From: Pseudoalteromonas umbrosa | GTDB lineage: Bacteria > Pseudomonadota > Gammaproteobacteria > Enterobacterales > Alteromonadaceae | DNA: 64,000 nt | NCBI RefSeq assembly: GCF_030125375.1 | Contig: NZ_JASJUU010000003.1 | Span: forward strand, 200,247 to 264,246 | Direction of reading: 5' to 3' | Shown: one piece after another, positions 37,309-46,949 of the stretch | Position numbering within the stretch: the first letter of the stretch is position 1 | Layout: each line of letters opens with the position of its first letter | Position numbers and translations under genes: made by a program | The notes under the pieces: model-generated | The model's input: the letters and a program-made list of their open reading frames with translations, nothing else | Databases searched by the model: none | Told to the model about the DNA's origin: nothing

Positions 37309-38913
37309 ATGTTTGATAAAAACTTTGAATTTAAAGAAGAAGCAGGAGATTTAGTTTTTGGTTTGGTTGCCCCTGTAGGTATTGATCTTGATATTGTAAT
37401 TTCCAAAATGACAACATATTTGACTCAATATCAGTTTGATGTTCATGTTGTCCATTTAAGTACAATTGCTAACACGTTCTTTAACAATAAATTAGATAAT
37501 AACAGTCAACATTTACGTATTTCTATTGGCATGGAGCGCTGTTCAAAGCTCCGACAGGAGTATGAAAGGAATGATTTTTTTGCTTTATCAGCAATATCCG
37601 AAATTAGTAAAAATCGAAAAGGTAAGAGCAAAAATAAGATAGCTTATATTGTGAGGTCAATTAAGCACCCTGATGAAATTATCACTCTTAAAAAAGTATA
37701 TGGACAAAGCTTCTATTTGACTGGAATTACTGCCAGTAAAGAAACTAGAAGAAAGCACCTTCAATCGGGTCTTGGAATAGATAACTTATCGATAGTTGAT
37801 GAGTTGATCGAAAAGGATCATGCGGAAGAAAATAAGTATGGTCAAAATACTAGAGATGTCTTTCAAAATGCAGATGTCTTTATAGATTTGGATAATCAGT
37901 CATGGGACGACTCGATCGGCCGTTTTACAGACTTGGTATTTGGAAACCCTTTAATTACTCCAACTCCTTTCGAACATTCGATGTTTTTAGCGTACATGGC
38001 TTCCGTTAGGTCTGGAGACCTATCTCGCCAAGTCGGTGCAGTCATTACAAGTAAAGAGTTTGATATATTGTCTCTTGGAGCGAATGATGTTCCTAAGTAT
38101 GGCGGAGGGCAGTATTGGCCAAAAAGTGACGATTGGGATGATGATCGAGACATCGTCAGAAAAATTGACCCAAATGAAGAGCGGCGGAATGAGATTGTTT
38201 TAAATGTCATGGCTGCTCTGGAGAGCGAGGCGTTAGACGAATCGAAAGAAGATAAGCTGGAAAGAGGTAAAAGGTTGCTAAAGGATACTGGCCTGCTAGA
38301 CCTAACAGAGTATGGTCGAGTTGTACATGCAGAGATGGAGGCTCTGCTTTGCGCTGCCAGAAACGGTGTTGGTATATCTAAAAGTTTATTGTTTACTACT
38401 ACATTTCCTTGCCATAACTGCGCAAAACATATAGTTGCCGCAGGTGTTGATACTGTTAAATTTATTGAGCCTTACCCTAAAAGCTATGCGACAAAATTAC
38501 ACAGTGATTCTATATCTGTTGAGTCAAAAGACAATGGCTTGAAAAAAGTTAAATTTGAACCTTTTGTTGGTGTCGGACCAAGAAGGTATTTAGACTTATT
38601 TTCGATGTCTCTTGGAAGCGGTGAAAAGTCGAAACGTAAGTTAAAAGGATGCACAATCCAATGGAGTCGCTCTGGAAAATCTCCAAGAACATATAAATCT
38701 CAAGTCGCGATTGAGTTAGCAGAAAGCAAGTATGCGGAATATTACAGAACTTATATTGTTAGTAAGAAAAAAGATCACTCGAAAGATCCCTTGTGTGAGA
38801 AGTGTGGCTCAATAATGGTAAAAAGAGTTGCATCAAGAGGAAAGCAAAGAGGTCGACAGTTTTGGGGGTGTTCCACATATCCAAAATGCAATAGCACAGT
38901 TTCCATCAACTAG
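37309..38913 (+). CDS. AvcD-like anti-phage nucleotide deaminase with zinc ribbon
   Basis: 534 residues. N-terminal nucleoside-kinase-like region with a P-loop-like GLVAPVGID lacking the usual Lys; C-terminal cytidine/deoxycytidylate deaminase: RSGDLSRQVGAVI, His340-x-Glu342 (HAEMEA), Pro367-Cys368-x2-Cys371 (PCHNC). This two-domain build matches AvcD/DCD proteins, which deplete dCTP/dCMP during infection. Extra: residues about 496-530 are a topoisomerase-type zinc ribbon (CEKCG...FWGCSTYPKC). No room for the AvcI RNA antitoxin upstream (12-bp gap). Coding is AT-richer than the helicase before it. Confidence 0.85.
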   Translation: MFDKNFEFKEEAGDLVFGLVAPVGIDLDIVISKMTTYLTQYQFDVHVVHLSTIANTFFNNKLDNNSQHLRISIGMERCSKLRQEYERNDFFALSAISEISKNRKGKSKNKIAYIVRSIKHPDEIITLKKVYGQSFYLTGITASKETRRKHLQSGLGIDNLSIVDELIEKDHAEENKYGQNTRDVFQNADVFIDLDNQSWDDSIGRFTDLVFGNPLITPTPFEHSMFLAYMASVRSGDLSRQVGAVITSKEFDILSLGANDVPKYGGGQYWPKSDDWDDDRDIVRKIDPNEERRNEIVLNVMAALESEALDESKEDKLERGKRLLKDTGLLDLTEYGRVVHAEMEALLCAARNGVGISKSLLFTTTFPCHNCAKHIVAAGVDTVKFIEPYPKSYATKLHSDSISVESKDNGLKKVKFEPFVGVGPRRYLDLFSMSLGSGEKSKRKLKGCTIQWSRSGKSPRTYKSQVAIELAESKYAEYYRTYIVSKKKDHSKDPLCEKCGSIMVKRVASRGKQRGRQFWGCSTYPKCNSTVSIN

Positions 38914-38922
38914 GAGGTTAAA

Positions 38923-39699
38923 TTGAAAGCAGGAGAACTAGTCAAAATATGCTACGAAGGTGATACGGGTGACAACCATATAAGAACCTTGATGTTTGAA
39001 GATACTCTTTATGTTTCTTTGCAAGACATACTGATAACTTTAAATCGGGAAAATCGTAAAATCGATGAACATTTTACGGTAAAGAGCATGGCGGGAATTC
39101 TTAAAAAACAAATGAGAGTTCTCGAAAAAGATGAATTTATTTTGCGCCCAAAAATCTATCCAACTTTTGAAGGCGAAAATGAAATTTTTGTAACGGAACC
39201 TGGTTTATATAGAGTTTTGTCAGGCGATGTCAGTAAGGCTGGTAAAAAGTTTCAAAAGTGGTTGTTTCATAAAGTGATTCCTTCATTGTCAAGCCATGGC
39301 TGTTACCCGCCTCCAGAAAGTAGTAAAGGTTCTTCATTAGCTCAGATGGCAGAGTTACTGGCTCAGAATTCACGAGTGCTAGCAGACACAATAAATAGGC
39401 AAGAAGAGCTAGAATCTCAAGTTATAGAAGTCAAAAGTAAAGTTGATGGGGTGTGTGAAAAACTTGAAAAGCTAGAAAATAAAGAACCTCATTGTTCATA
39501 TACCTCAGTCAGTGAAAGGTTAAAGCAGCTAGATATTTTCTTTGACGATGAGAAAATCTTGGAAGCTGTAGCGTGGTGTGAAAACTTAAACTTTAGGCAG
39601 CCAAAGCCCAAGTTACCATGTCCAAATGGAACAAGAATAGGTGCATTATTTGAAATTGGAGTAGTAGATAAAGCAATCTCATATATTAAAGGTGCGTAA
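38923..39699 (+). CDS. BRO-N domain protein
   Basis: 258 residues from TTG at 38923 with an excellent AGGAGG site. The N-terminal about 120 residues are a BRO-N/antirepressor-type DNA-binding domain (FVTEPGLYRVLSGDVSKAGKKFQKWLFHKVIPSLSSHG). A coiled coil (about 155-200) follows, then a unique tail. BRO-N proteins are typical of phages and mobile elements. It lies 9 bp after the deaminase gene, so may control it or act with it. Confidence 0.85.
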   Translation: MKAGELVKICYEGDTGDNHIRTLMFEDTLYVSLQDILITLNRENRKIDEHFTVKSMAGILKKQMRVLEKDEFILRPKIYPTFEGENEIFVTEPGLYRVLSGDVSKAGKKFQKWLFHKVIPSLSSHGCYPPPESSKGSSLAQMAELLAQNSRVLADTINRQEELESQVIEVKSKVDGVCEKLEKLENKEPHCSYTSVSERLKQLDIFFDDEKILEAVAWCENLNFRQPKPKLPCPNGTRIGALFEIGVVDKAISYIKGA

Positions 39700-39723
39700 T
39701 ACTAATGCTTATAAGGAGAGCAA

Positions 39724-39990
39724 ATGCCTATAGTTAGAAAAAACCATCTGCAAAGCTATGTCGAGCAATTAGATGAGCGATTTAGAGTATTAAAACTTCA
39801 AGTGATGGGCGTTACACCTAACCCAAATGTGTATCACCAATATCATAATGACCCTTTTCAATATGAGGAAGAATTTACAGAAGTAAATGAATTAAAAGTC
39901 AAACTAGCGATAAGTGACTTTGAAGGTATATTGAGAGAGCTCAAGCAGATTAAAAAGTTACAGGCTCCAAAAAGTAAAGGGAGTATGTAA
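39724..39990 (+). CDS. Small hypothetical protein, last gene of defence operon
   Basis: 88 residues, charged and helical, with no membrane segment or signal. A good ribosome site (AAGGAG) precedes the ATG. No family recognised. It ends 1 bp from the convergent helicase gene end. Possibly an accessory or inhibitor subunit for the upstream genes; that is inference from position. Confidence 0.65.
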   Translation: MPIVRKNHLQSYVEQLDERFRVLKLQVMGVTPNPNVYHQYHNDPFQYEEEFTEVNELKVKLAISDFEGILRELKQIKKLQAPKSKGSM

Positions 39991-39991
39991 T

Positions 39992-42900
39992 TCACCCAAC
40001 CGCCAGCTTCCCAGCCTCATGCCATAACTCACTTGGCATGGGGTGAAGCAAGTCCCACGTAATGTCCATTGGCTGACTGCCTGTATGCGTCACATATTGC
40101 ACCTCACCGAAATTGACGAAGCCCATGGTGCGACCATTTTCGTCTTTGTTTTGCTCTCGCATAAATAAGTAGATGCGTTTGCCAGTTTTTTGCTGGGTAA
40201 TATAGCTCAAGCCTTTACCTCGCTCCGGCCTTGCGCTGTTTTGTGACTGCCAATGAAAGCGGGTGGGGCTGATGGCAAAGTCTTTATATAGTGTGGTTGG
40301 GGAATAGGTTTTCTCGCATTTAGTGAGGGTCACAAATAACAGCTCGATATTGTGGCTTTTAAGCTCTAACACGCCTTCACGTGCTGGTGACTTTTTCTCA
40401 AAGGTGCTTGCGCCAATCGCCGCGAGTATCTGCTCACGAGAATATCTGCTATGTAATTGTAAAGCGGTATTGGGTAAGCCCGACAGTGATTGCTCTTGGT
40501 GATGAATACGGTCTATTAAGATGTTGAGCACGTCGCTGAGCTCAGCTTGTAGTTGCTTATTGGCAAGTGCTTTTAAGCTGGTGGTAATGTCTTGGTGTCC
40601 TGTTTGCTTACCTGATTTTTCCCAAAAGTTGTAGTGTGTCATTAAAGCAAATACAGTGCTATTGGGGATGTTTTTAAGTTCAGTAAAATCAAAGTCATGG
40701 TTACATAAAGACTGTAAAAACTGCAGGTAACTGAGTGAGTTGCATGTAATTAACTGGGTATTGATAGCGCGGTAGTAGGCTTGTATTTGAGCTTGCTCAA
40801 GCTCCGTCATTGAGTCACTTTGACTGGTTAGCCAATGCCACCCCCCCAGTTTACCTTGAGAGAGCTTATATACATCTTCTAAAGTCACACTTGGGTTAAC
40901 TTGTAAGAAGTTAGCGAGTGTGAGCGGTAAGTTGGTGTCTTGATGATAGCGGTTGAGCAGTGCTTGTAGTCGACGCTTGTTGTTTATGGCACCTTTAATA
41001 TTTTTAAGAATGATGTCTTTACTTTGCTTTTGTAATTCAATGCGACAACCTAAAGGCAGATGTGCAAACCCGCTTTCAATCTCTTGGCTGATTGAGGTAT
41101 TGGTTTTACCGACCAGCGCTCTAAACTTGCTGGCAAAGTCATATTCAGGTCGTGCATTACCCACAAAGTCCAAAACGGTACAGCATTCTTTGTCTTGGGT
41201 TAAGCGTAGGCCACGGCCTAGCTGTTGCAAAAACAAAGTTAAGCTTTCTGTTGGACGTAAAAATAGTAGGGTGTCGACTTCTGGAATATCCACACCCTCG
41301 TTAAAAATATCCACCACACATAGTATTTGAATATCGCCTTGTCTGAGGGCTTGCTGTTTATCGTGTCTTTCAGTGGCATTGTCACTGGTTAGTACATCAC
41401 TGCTAATGCCTTTTAAGTTAAATTGCTCGGCCATAAATATGGCATGTTGCTTACTAACACAAAATGCCAATGCCTTGATGACGTGCACATTCGCGACGAT
41501 ATCCGCTAGGCTTTGCATGATTTTTAAGGCTCGATGGTTGTTTTGCGTGAATACGTGTGTAAGCGCACCAATATCGTAGCGGCCACGTTGCCAAGAAACA
41601 CGGCTGAGGTCTGTATCATCATCAATGGCAAAGTATTGAAATGGGATCAAATAGCGATTATTGATGGCTTCAGGTAATCGTAGTTCTGCCGCTATGACAT
41701 CATCAAAATCACTTAGAATGTTGCCACCGTCTTGCCTTTCGGGCGTAGCAGTTAAACCGAGTAAGATGCTGGGTGCAAAATGATTGATCACACCTCGGTA
41801 GCTGTTTGCTGCGATATGATGTACTTCATCAATGACAATGTAATCATAAAAATTGGCGGTGAGGTTAAGTGACTCTAATTGATTATTGAGCGTTTGGATT
41901 GACGCAAACAGGTGATTAAAGCTACTTGGCTTGTGTTGTCCGACCCATAGCTCACCAAATTGGTTGTTTTTGAGCACAGCACGATATGCTGAGCGCGCTT
42001 GTTTTAGTATCTCTTCTCGATGGGCAACAAAGAGTAATTTAGCTTGTGGTTTCTGCTTTAAAAATCGCGCAAAGTCAAACGCTGAGATCAAGGTTTTACC
42101 AGTGCCTGTAGCTGCAACGACTAGGTTTTTATATCGACCGTGTACACTTCGCTCAGCACAGAGCTTATCAAGCATGGCTTTTTGATGCGATTTTGGCTGA
42201 ATATCTAAATAAAAGTGTGAGGCATCAGCTTGCTGACTCTTTGCGACATTAAGCGCTTGCGTTAATTTATTTTGGCAAGGCGCTTTACCTGTGTAGCGTT
42301 CAAATTCATCAGACTCCCAATAAGTTTCAAAGGTGCTCAGTGCTTTTTGAATAATATGCGGGATCTCTTGATTAGTGACTTTTAAGTTCCACTCTAATCC
42401 ATTAGATAATGCGGCTTTTGATAAGTTGGAGGAGCCAATATAGCCGGTGTGAAAACCGTTATCTCGCAAAAACAGATAGGATTTGGCATGTAGGCGTTGG
42501 CTATCATTGTTGTAGCTGATTTTTACTTGGGTGTTTGGCAAGCTGGCTAAAAAGTCGATGGCTCGTTGCTCTGTCGCGCCCATGTAAGAAGTGGTGATTA
42601 CCTTTAATTGTTTACCACTCTCAACATAGCGCTTTAGTTCTTCTTTAAAAATACGTAGGCCTGTCCAGCGTATAAATGACACCAACCAGTAAATGGTGTC
42701 GCTGGATAAGATCTCTCTTTTGATTTCGCTCTCAAGAGAAATACCTGCGTTTGCACCAGAAAATAACTCGCTTTGGCTCAGTCCCGTTTGTGGAAATATG
42801 TCTTTGCTATAACTTGGTAGGTCGCTAGAGATTGGGTTTTGCTTATCAAATAGGGCGGTGAGGATGCGACCTTGTGAATCAATAAGGTTTTCGTTGATCA

Positions 42901-43162
42901 ATTGATCATCTCTGATGTGATCTTTTAACCAAAACACCAGTTTGTTGGCCAGTTCAATTTGCTTGGTGATGCGGTTGTCATCACTATTTGGGATAGCATC
43001 AATGGCATGGGCAACCAGTTTTGAGAGAAAGCGTGATAGCCACACAGAGGCTTCGCTTGATTCAAGCTGACGTTCACCAATATAAAACTGTTCGCGGTTT
43101 AAGTTTTGCTCTACCACTTGGGTAATAAGCTGCTCATAAATGCCAATTTGCTGCACGGCCAA
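39992..43162 (-). CDS. PLD-nuclease / SF2 helicase with DUF3427
   Basis: 1056 residues. PLD-like nuclease with H225-x-K227 in RLHAKSYLF and GSSNLSKAALSNGLEW; SF2 helicase with ATGTGKT, DEVH, LTATPER and LGRGLRL; C-terminal DUF3427-type domain (about 905-1056: FHWQSQNSARPERGKGLSYI, FVNFGEVQYVTHTGSQPMDI). A paralogue of the protein at 34264 in its first 550 residues, on the opposite strand. Such proteins occur in defence islands and resemble restriction helicases. Confidence 0.87.
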   Translation of the reverse strand: MAVQQIGIYEQLITQVVEQNLNREQFYIGERQLESSEASVWLSRFLSKLVAHAIDAIPNSDDNRITKQIELANKLVFWLKDHIRDDQLINENLIDSQGRILTALFDKQNPISSDLPSYSKDIFPQTGLSQSELFSGANAGISLESEIKREILSSDTIYWLVSFIRWTGLRIFKEELKRYVESGKQLKVITTSYMGATEQRAIDFLASLPNTQVKISYNNDSQRLHAKSYLFLRDNGFHTGYIGSSNLSKAALSNGLEWNLKVTNQEIPHIIQKALSTFETYWESDEFERYTGKAPCQNKLTQALNVAKSQQADASHFYLDIQPKSHQKAMLDKLCAERSVHGRYKNLVVAATGTGKTLISAFDFARFLKQKPQAKLLFVAHREEILKQARSAYRAVLKNNQFGELWVGQHKPSSFNHLFASIQTLNNQLESLNLTANFYDYIVIDEVHHIAANSYRGVINHFAPSILLGLTATPERQDGGNILSDFDDVIAAELRLPEAINNRYLIPFQYFAIDDDTDLSRVSWQRGRYDIGALTHVFTQNNHRALKIMQSLADIVANVHVIKALAFCVSKQHAIFMAEQFNLKGISSDVLTSDNATERHDKQQALRQGDIQILCVVDIFNEGVDIPEVDTLLFLRPTESLTLFLQQLGRGLRLTQDKECCTVLDFVGNARPEYDFASKFRALVGKTNTSISQEIESGFAHLPLGCRIELQKQSKDIILKNIKGAINNKRRLQALLNRYHQDTNLPLTLANFLQVNPSVTLEDVYKLSQGKLGGWHWLTSQSDSMTELEQAQIQAYYRAINTQLITCNSLSYLQFLQSLCNHDFDFTELKNIPNSTVFALMTHYNFWEKSGKQTGHQDITTSLKALANKQLQAELSDVLNILIDRIHHQEQSLSGLPNTALQLHSRYSREQILAAIGASTFEKKSPAREGVLELKSHNIELLFVTLTKCEKTYSPTTLYKDFAISPTRFHWQSQNSARPERGKGLSYITQQKTGKRIYLFMREQNKDENGRTMGFVNFGEVQYVTHTGSQPMDITWDLLHPMPSELWHEAGKLAVG

Positions 43163-43295
43163 ATCCTGTTGTTTTTATTCTAACTAATTGATAGCGCTAT
43201 TATCTTACCGTTTTTTGATGTGTTGGACCAGGAGAGTGTTTGTGCGAGTACTTTTTCGCTTGTCGCTTAGATGAGGTTAATGCGGTGCACTTTTA

Positions 43296-44062
43296 TACCC
43301 TCGTCGTTGCGGGCTTGCCCCGCAATCCATGTTTGAGGGGGCTATGGGCCCTGAAGCGAGTTCAGGGTGACGGGATTGGGGATTGTGTTGTTGGTTTTAG
43401 GGAATGGCTGCATGTTTAGTTGTGTTTAGAGAGTTTAAAGAGTCGGCGCTTTACTTAACCTCGTCGTTGCGGGCTTGTCCCGCAATCCATGTTTGAGGGA
43501 GTTATGGACCCTGAAGCGAGTTCAGGGTGACGGGAGTGGGGATAGTGTTGTTGGCTATAACATGTTGCACTTTCTTACCCTTGTCATTGCGGGCTTGCCC
43601 CGCAATCCATATTTGAGGGGGATATGGGCCCTGAAGCGAGTTCAGGGTGACTGGGTTGGGGATCGTGTTGTTGGTTTTAATAGGTTGCACTTTCTTACCC
43701 TCGTCGTTGCGGGCTTGTCCCGCAATCCATGTTTGAGGGGGTTATGGACCCTGAAGCGAGTTCAGGGTGACGGGACTGGGGATCGTGTTGTTGGTTTTAA
43801 TAGGTTGCACTTTCTTACCCTCGTCGTTGCGGGCTTGCCCCGCAATCCATGTTTGAGGGGGTTATGGGCCCTGAAGCGAGTTCAGGGTGACGGGATTGGG
43901 GATCGTGTTGTTGGTTTTAATAGGTTGCACTTTCTTACCCTCGTCGTTGCGGGCTTGCCTCGCAATCCATGTTTAAGAGGGGATTGGGCCCTGAAGCGAG
44001 TTCAGGGTGACTGGGTTGGGGATCGTGTTGTTGGTTTTAGTGAGTATAAAGGGAAATACAGT
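43296..44062. repeat. Palindromic repeat array, 120/160-bp period (right array, part 1)
   Basis: Units begin TCGTCGTTGCGGGCTTGCCC at 43301, 43461, 43581, 43701, 43821 and 43941 (spacing 160, then 120 four times). Each has the hairpin TTGCGGGCTTGCCCCGCAA and the hairpin CCCTGAAGCGAGTTCAGGG. Element A is the reverse complement of that in the left array. The array is translated by chance in one frame (LKRVQGD repeats); this is not a gene. Confidence 0.88.
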
Positions 44063-44065
44063 CGA

Positions 44066-44347
44066 TTATATTTTGTGATAAAGGTCTTGCCACTTAGGGT
44101 TAAACGATTCTATTAATTGGATTTTCCATGCTCTTTTCCAATTTTTAAGTTGCTTTTCGCGTGCGATGGCTGTTGTGATTGAGTCGTAGCATTCAAAATA
44201 AACTAAATGATGCACATTGTATTGGCTCGTAAAGCTTTTGGTTAAATTATTTTTATGCTGATATACACGCGTTTTTAAATCCTTTGTCACTCCAATATAA
44301 ATGGTTCCATATGGTTTCGATGCAAGTATGTAAACACTTGGTTGCAT
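44066..44347 (-). CDS. GIY-YIG nuclease family protein inside the repeat array
   Basis: 93 residues. VYILASKPYGTIYIGVTKDLKTRVYQHK shows the GIY-YIG core (YIL...YIGVT) with the following Arg; EKQLKNWKR is the usual later motif. Single-domain, like the small UPF0213-type nucleases. AAGGAG ribosome site. It is bracketed on both sides by repeat units of the right array. Confidence 0.9.
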   Translation of the reverse strand: MQPSVYILASKPYGTIYIGVTKDLKTRVYQHKNNLTKSFTSQYNVHHLVYFECYDSITTAIAREKQLKNWKRAWKIQLIESFNPKWQDLYHKI

Positions 44348-44424
44348 ATTTCACTCCTTGAAAATGTTGAGCATACTTGTTTGTGTGTATAAATTTCTTT
44401 CTATTTGAATGAGAAATTGGCTCT

Positions 44425-44925
44425 GAAGTAAGTTTAGGGTGACGCAGCTTGGTTTAGTGTTGTGGGATTGGTGCTGATAACTTGGCTGTAGTCTAGGGGA
44501 GGTAAATAGGTTGCACGTTCTTTTTATCGTCATTGCGGCTTGCCACTCAATCCATATTTGAGGTTGGTATGGGTCCTGAATCAAGTTCAGGATGACGGGG
44601 TTGGGTTTGGTGTTGTGGGTTTTCGTGACTTACTGCTTGCTTGGTTGTTTGTACATAGAGATTCTAAAGAATCAGCGCTTTACTTACCCTTGTCATTGCG
44701 GGCTTGCCCCGCAATCCGTATTTGAGGGGCTTATGGGCCCTGAAGCGAGTTCAGGGTGACGGGGTTAGTGGGAGCGTTGTTGGTTTTAGTAAATTGCTGC
44801 GTGTTTAGTTGTGCTTAGAGAGTTTAAGGAATCAGCGCTTTACTTACCCTTGTCACTGCGGGCTTGCCCCGCAATCCATATTTGAAGTTGGTATGGGCCC
44901 AGAATCAACTTCAGGATGACGTAGT
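44425..44925. repeat. Palindromic repeat array, right array part 2
   Basis: Further units at about 44528, 44691 and 44851 (last spacing 160), with diverged copies such as GGTCCTGAATCAAGTTCAGGAT. Same orientation as part 1. Confidence 0.75.
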
Positions 44926-45038
44926 TTGGTTAAAGGCTATGGGCTTATCAGTGCTCCATATTCAAAACAGTAAAGCCCGCATTAATATGCAGGCTTTACC
45001 ATCTTAAATGCCTAAATAGTTACAATTAGCCTAAAAAA

Positions 45039-46949
45039 TTATAGGTGTTGTTTTAAGAAATCTAGGTAAGCTTGAGATGCTTCAATGCGGTTTTCCTTTT
45101 TAGTAAAACCGTGGCCTTCATCTTCAAATAAAACGTATTCTACAGGCACATTGTTGCTGCGAACAGCTTCTACTAACTCGTCACTTTCTACTTGTAGTAC
45201 GCGAGGGTCATTCGCACCTTGTACGACTAGCAGCGGTTTAGTGATGTTTTTAGCATGGAAAAGAGGCGAGATGCGGTGCAGTCTTTCACTGTCAACGGCC
45301 GGGTCACCAAGCTCTTCGTACAATGCTTTTCTGAAAGATTCCCACCAAGGTGGTATAGACTCCAGCGTTCTTACCCAGTTAGTCACACCAAAAATGTTGA
45401 TCCCAACTTTAAACTCCTCGGGTTCAAACGCCAGTGCTGCGGCCGTCATGTATCCGCCGTAGCTACCACCCATGATGCCAATACGCTCGGGGTCAACCCA
45501 ATCCAACTCTTGTAAATATTTCTTACCCCAAACGATGTCTTGTAGGTCATCTTCACCATGACGTTTATCATCTAGATGGAAGAAGGTTTTACCATATCCC
45601 GAACTGCCTCGGTTATTGACAGCAAACACGGCATAACCTTGGTTTACTAAATGTTGTGTCCGAGCACTATAACCTGTTCTGCTTTGTCCCCCAGGGCCAC
45701 CATGAACAAAAATCATGGCGGGGACTTTATTTGTAGCGCTGGCTAATTTGGGCTTATAAAGCACGCCCGGTACTTCAAGTCCATCAAAGCTGTTAAACCT
45801 CGCAATGGTACTTTCGACTAGGTGTTCTGGATTAATTTTATCACTGAGTGTTGAGGTAAGCTGTTTTACCGAATAGCTGCCGACTTCCCAAACAAATAAG
45901 TTGTTAGGCGACGTATCAGAGTTTAAGTGAAAAGACATGAGTTTTTCATCGGCGGAGAAGTCAACAGCCTTAATGCTGCCGGCAGGTAGCTTGGGAAGCT
46001 TTATATCTTTACCTGTTTTTAAATCTGTCACAGTTACTTTCATACTTGAGTCTTCATTCACACCCACAACACGATATCTATCTGAGTCAGAAAAATATAA
46101 AAACCTGATATCCCAATTTTTTTCAATATAGGGAGTATGCTTTTGTGTGGCTATTTCGTAGCGCCATTTTTGATAAAACTCGCCATGAGCATCGGTGCCG
46201 TAATAAAGGTATTTATCATCTTTTGAGAAAGCAGCGGCTGCAAACTGAGCTTCGTGAGACACATTTGATACCTCTACTAACGGCGCGCTAGGCTTTTTCA
46301 AGTCGAGTAAAAATAGATCTGTATCTTTATTCCCCTGATTTTTAGATAAAGCAATGAAGCGAGATGTCTTACTCAACCTTTGTACTTCTAAGTTTTGATC
46401 GTTTTTGTATATAAGCTTGCTTTCATATGTTTTGGCATCGAAACTATAGAGGTCCATAAACCGCTCATCACGCTTATTGCTGAGGACATAAAAGTGGTTG
46501 CCGTCTTGAGAAAAACCAACAAATCTCGCTCTGACTTTTTCGCCTGGAGTTAAATCTTTAACTTGGCCATCTTCATTTCTAACGAATAAGTGAAACCGCT
46601 CATTACCCTGATTATCACGAGTAAATAAAATACGATTATCATTAGGGAAGTATCTATGTGGATATGTTGTCTCTGAAGACTGAGTTAACTGGGTCTTTTC
46701 ACCAGACTTAACATCAATTTCATATAGGTTTAATACTCCTGATTCGTCTGAGCTGATAAGAATTTTCTGAGCATCTGCCCTGAAAGCACTCCCCATGATT
46801 CGGGTGGTGTCAAAAAAAGTTTCTGCCGAATAGGTCTTAAAGTTTGCGACTGATGGTGTGGTGACTTGTGTAGTTGTTTGTTGGCCTGTTAGGTTGCATG
46901 CAGTTAAACCAGCAACTAACGCGCATGCGATGAGTGATCTTTTAAGCAT
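45039..46949 (-). CDS. S9-family prolyl-oligopeptidase-like lipoprotein
   Basis: 636 residues. Lipoprotein signal (MLKRSLIACALVAGLTAC) with the lipidated Cys18. A beta-propeller of WD/TolB-like repeats (about 40-380) precedes an alpha/beta-hydrolase peptidase domain with nucleophile motif GGSYGGYMT, acid in GANDPRVL and catalytic His in DEGHGF. Cleaves short peptides, probably in the periplasm or at the outer membrane. Stands alone. Confidence 0.92.
   Translation of the reverse strand: MLKRSLIACALVAGLTACNLTGQQTTTQVTTPSVANFKTYSAETFFDTTRIMGSAFRADAQKILISSDESGVLNLYEIDVKSGEKTQLTQSSETTYPHRYFPNDNRILFTRDNQGNERFHLFVRNEDGQVKDLTPGEKVRARFVGFSQDGNHFYVLSNKRDERFMDLYSFDAKTYESKLIYKNDQNLEVQRLSKTSRFIALSKNQGNKDTDLFLLDLKKPSAPLVEVSNVSHEAQFAAAAFSKDDKYLYYGTDAHGEFYQKWRYEIATQKHTPYIEKNWDIRFLYFSDSDRYRVVGVNEDSSMKVTVTDLKTGKDIKLPKLPAGSIKAVDFSADEKLMSFHLNSDTSPNNLFVWEVGSYSVKQLTSTLSDKINPEHLVESTIARFNSFDGLEVPGVLYKPKLASATNKVPAMIFVHGGPGGQSRTGYSARTQHLVNQGYAVFAVNNRGSSGYGKTFFHLDDKRHGEDDLQDIVWGKKYLQELDWVDPERIGIMGGSYGGYMTAAALAFEPEEFKVGINIFGVTNWVRTLESIPPWWESFRKALYEELGDPAVDSERLHRISPLFHAKNITKPLLVVQGANDPRVLQVESDELVEAVRSNNVPVEYVLFEDEGHGFTKKENRIEASQAYLDFLKQHL

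Noticed and set aside
43475..44116. 213-residue plus-strand ORF with LKRVQGD repeats
   Set aside because: It is a chance translation of the 120-bp palindromic repeat array; the internal period equals the DNA repeat.
45085..45515. Plus-strand ORFs opposite the S9 peptidase gene
   Set aside because: Shadow frames of a well-supported gene.
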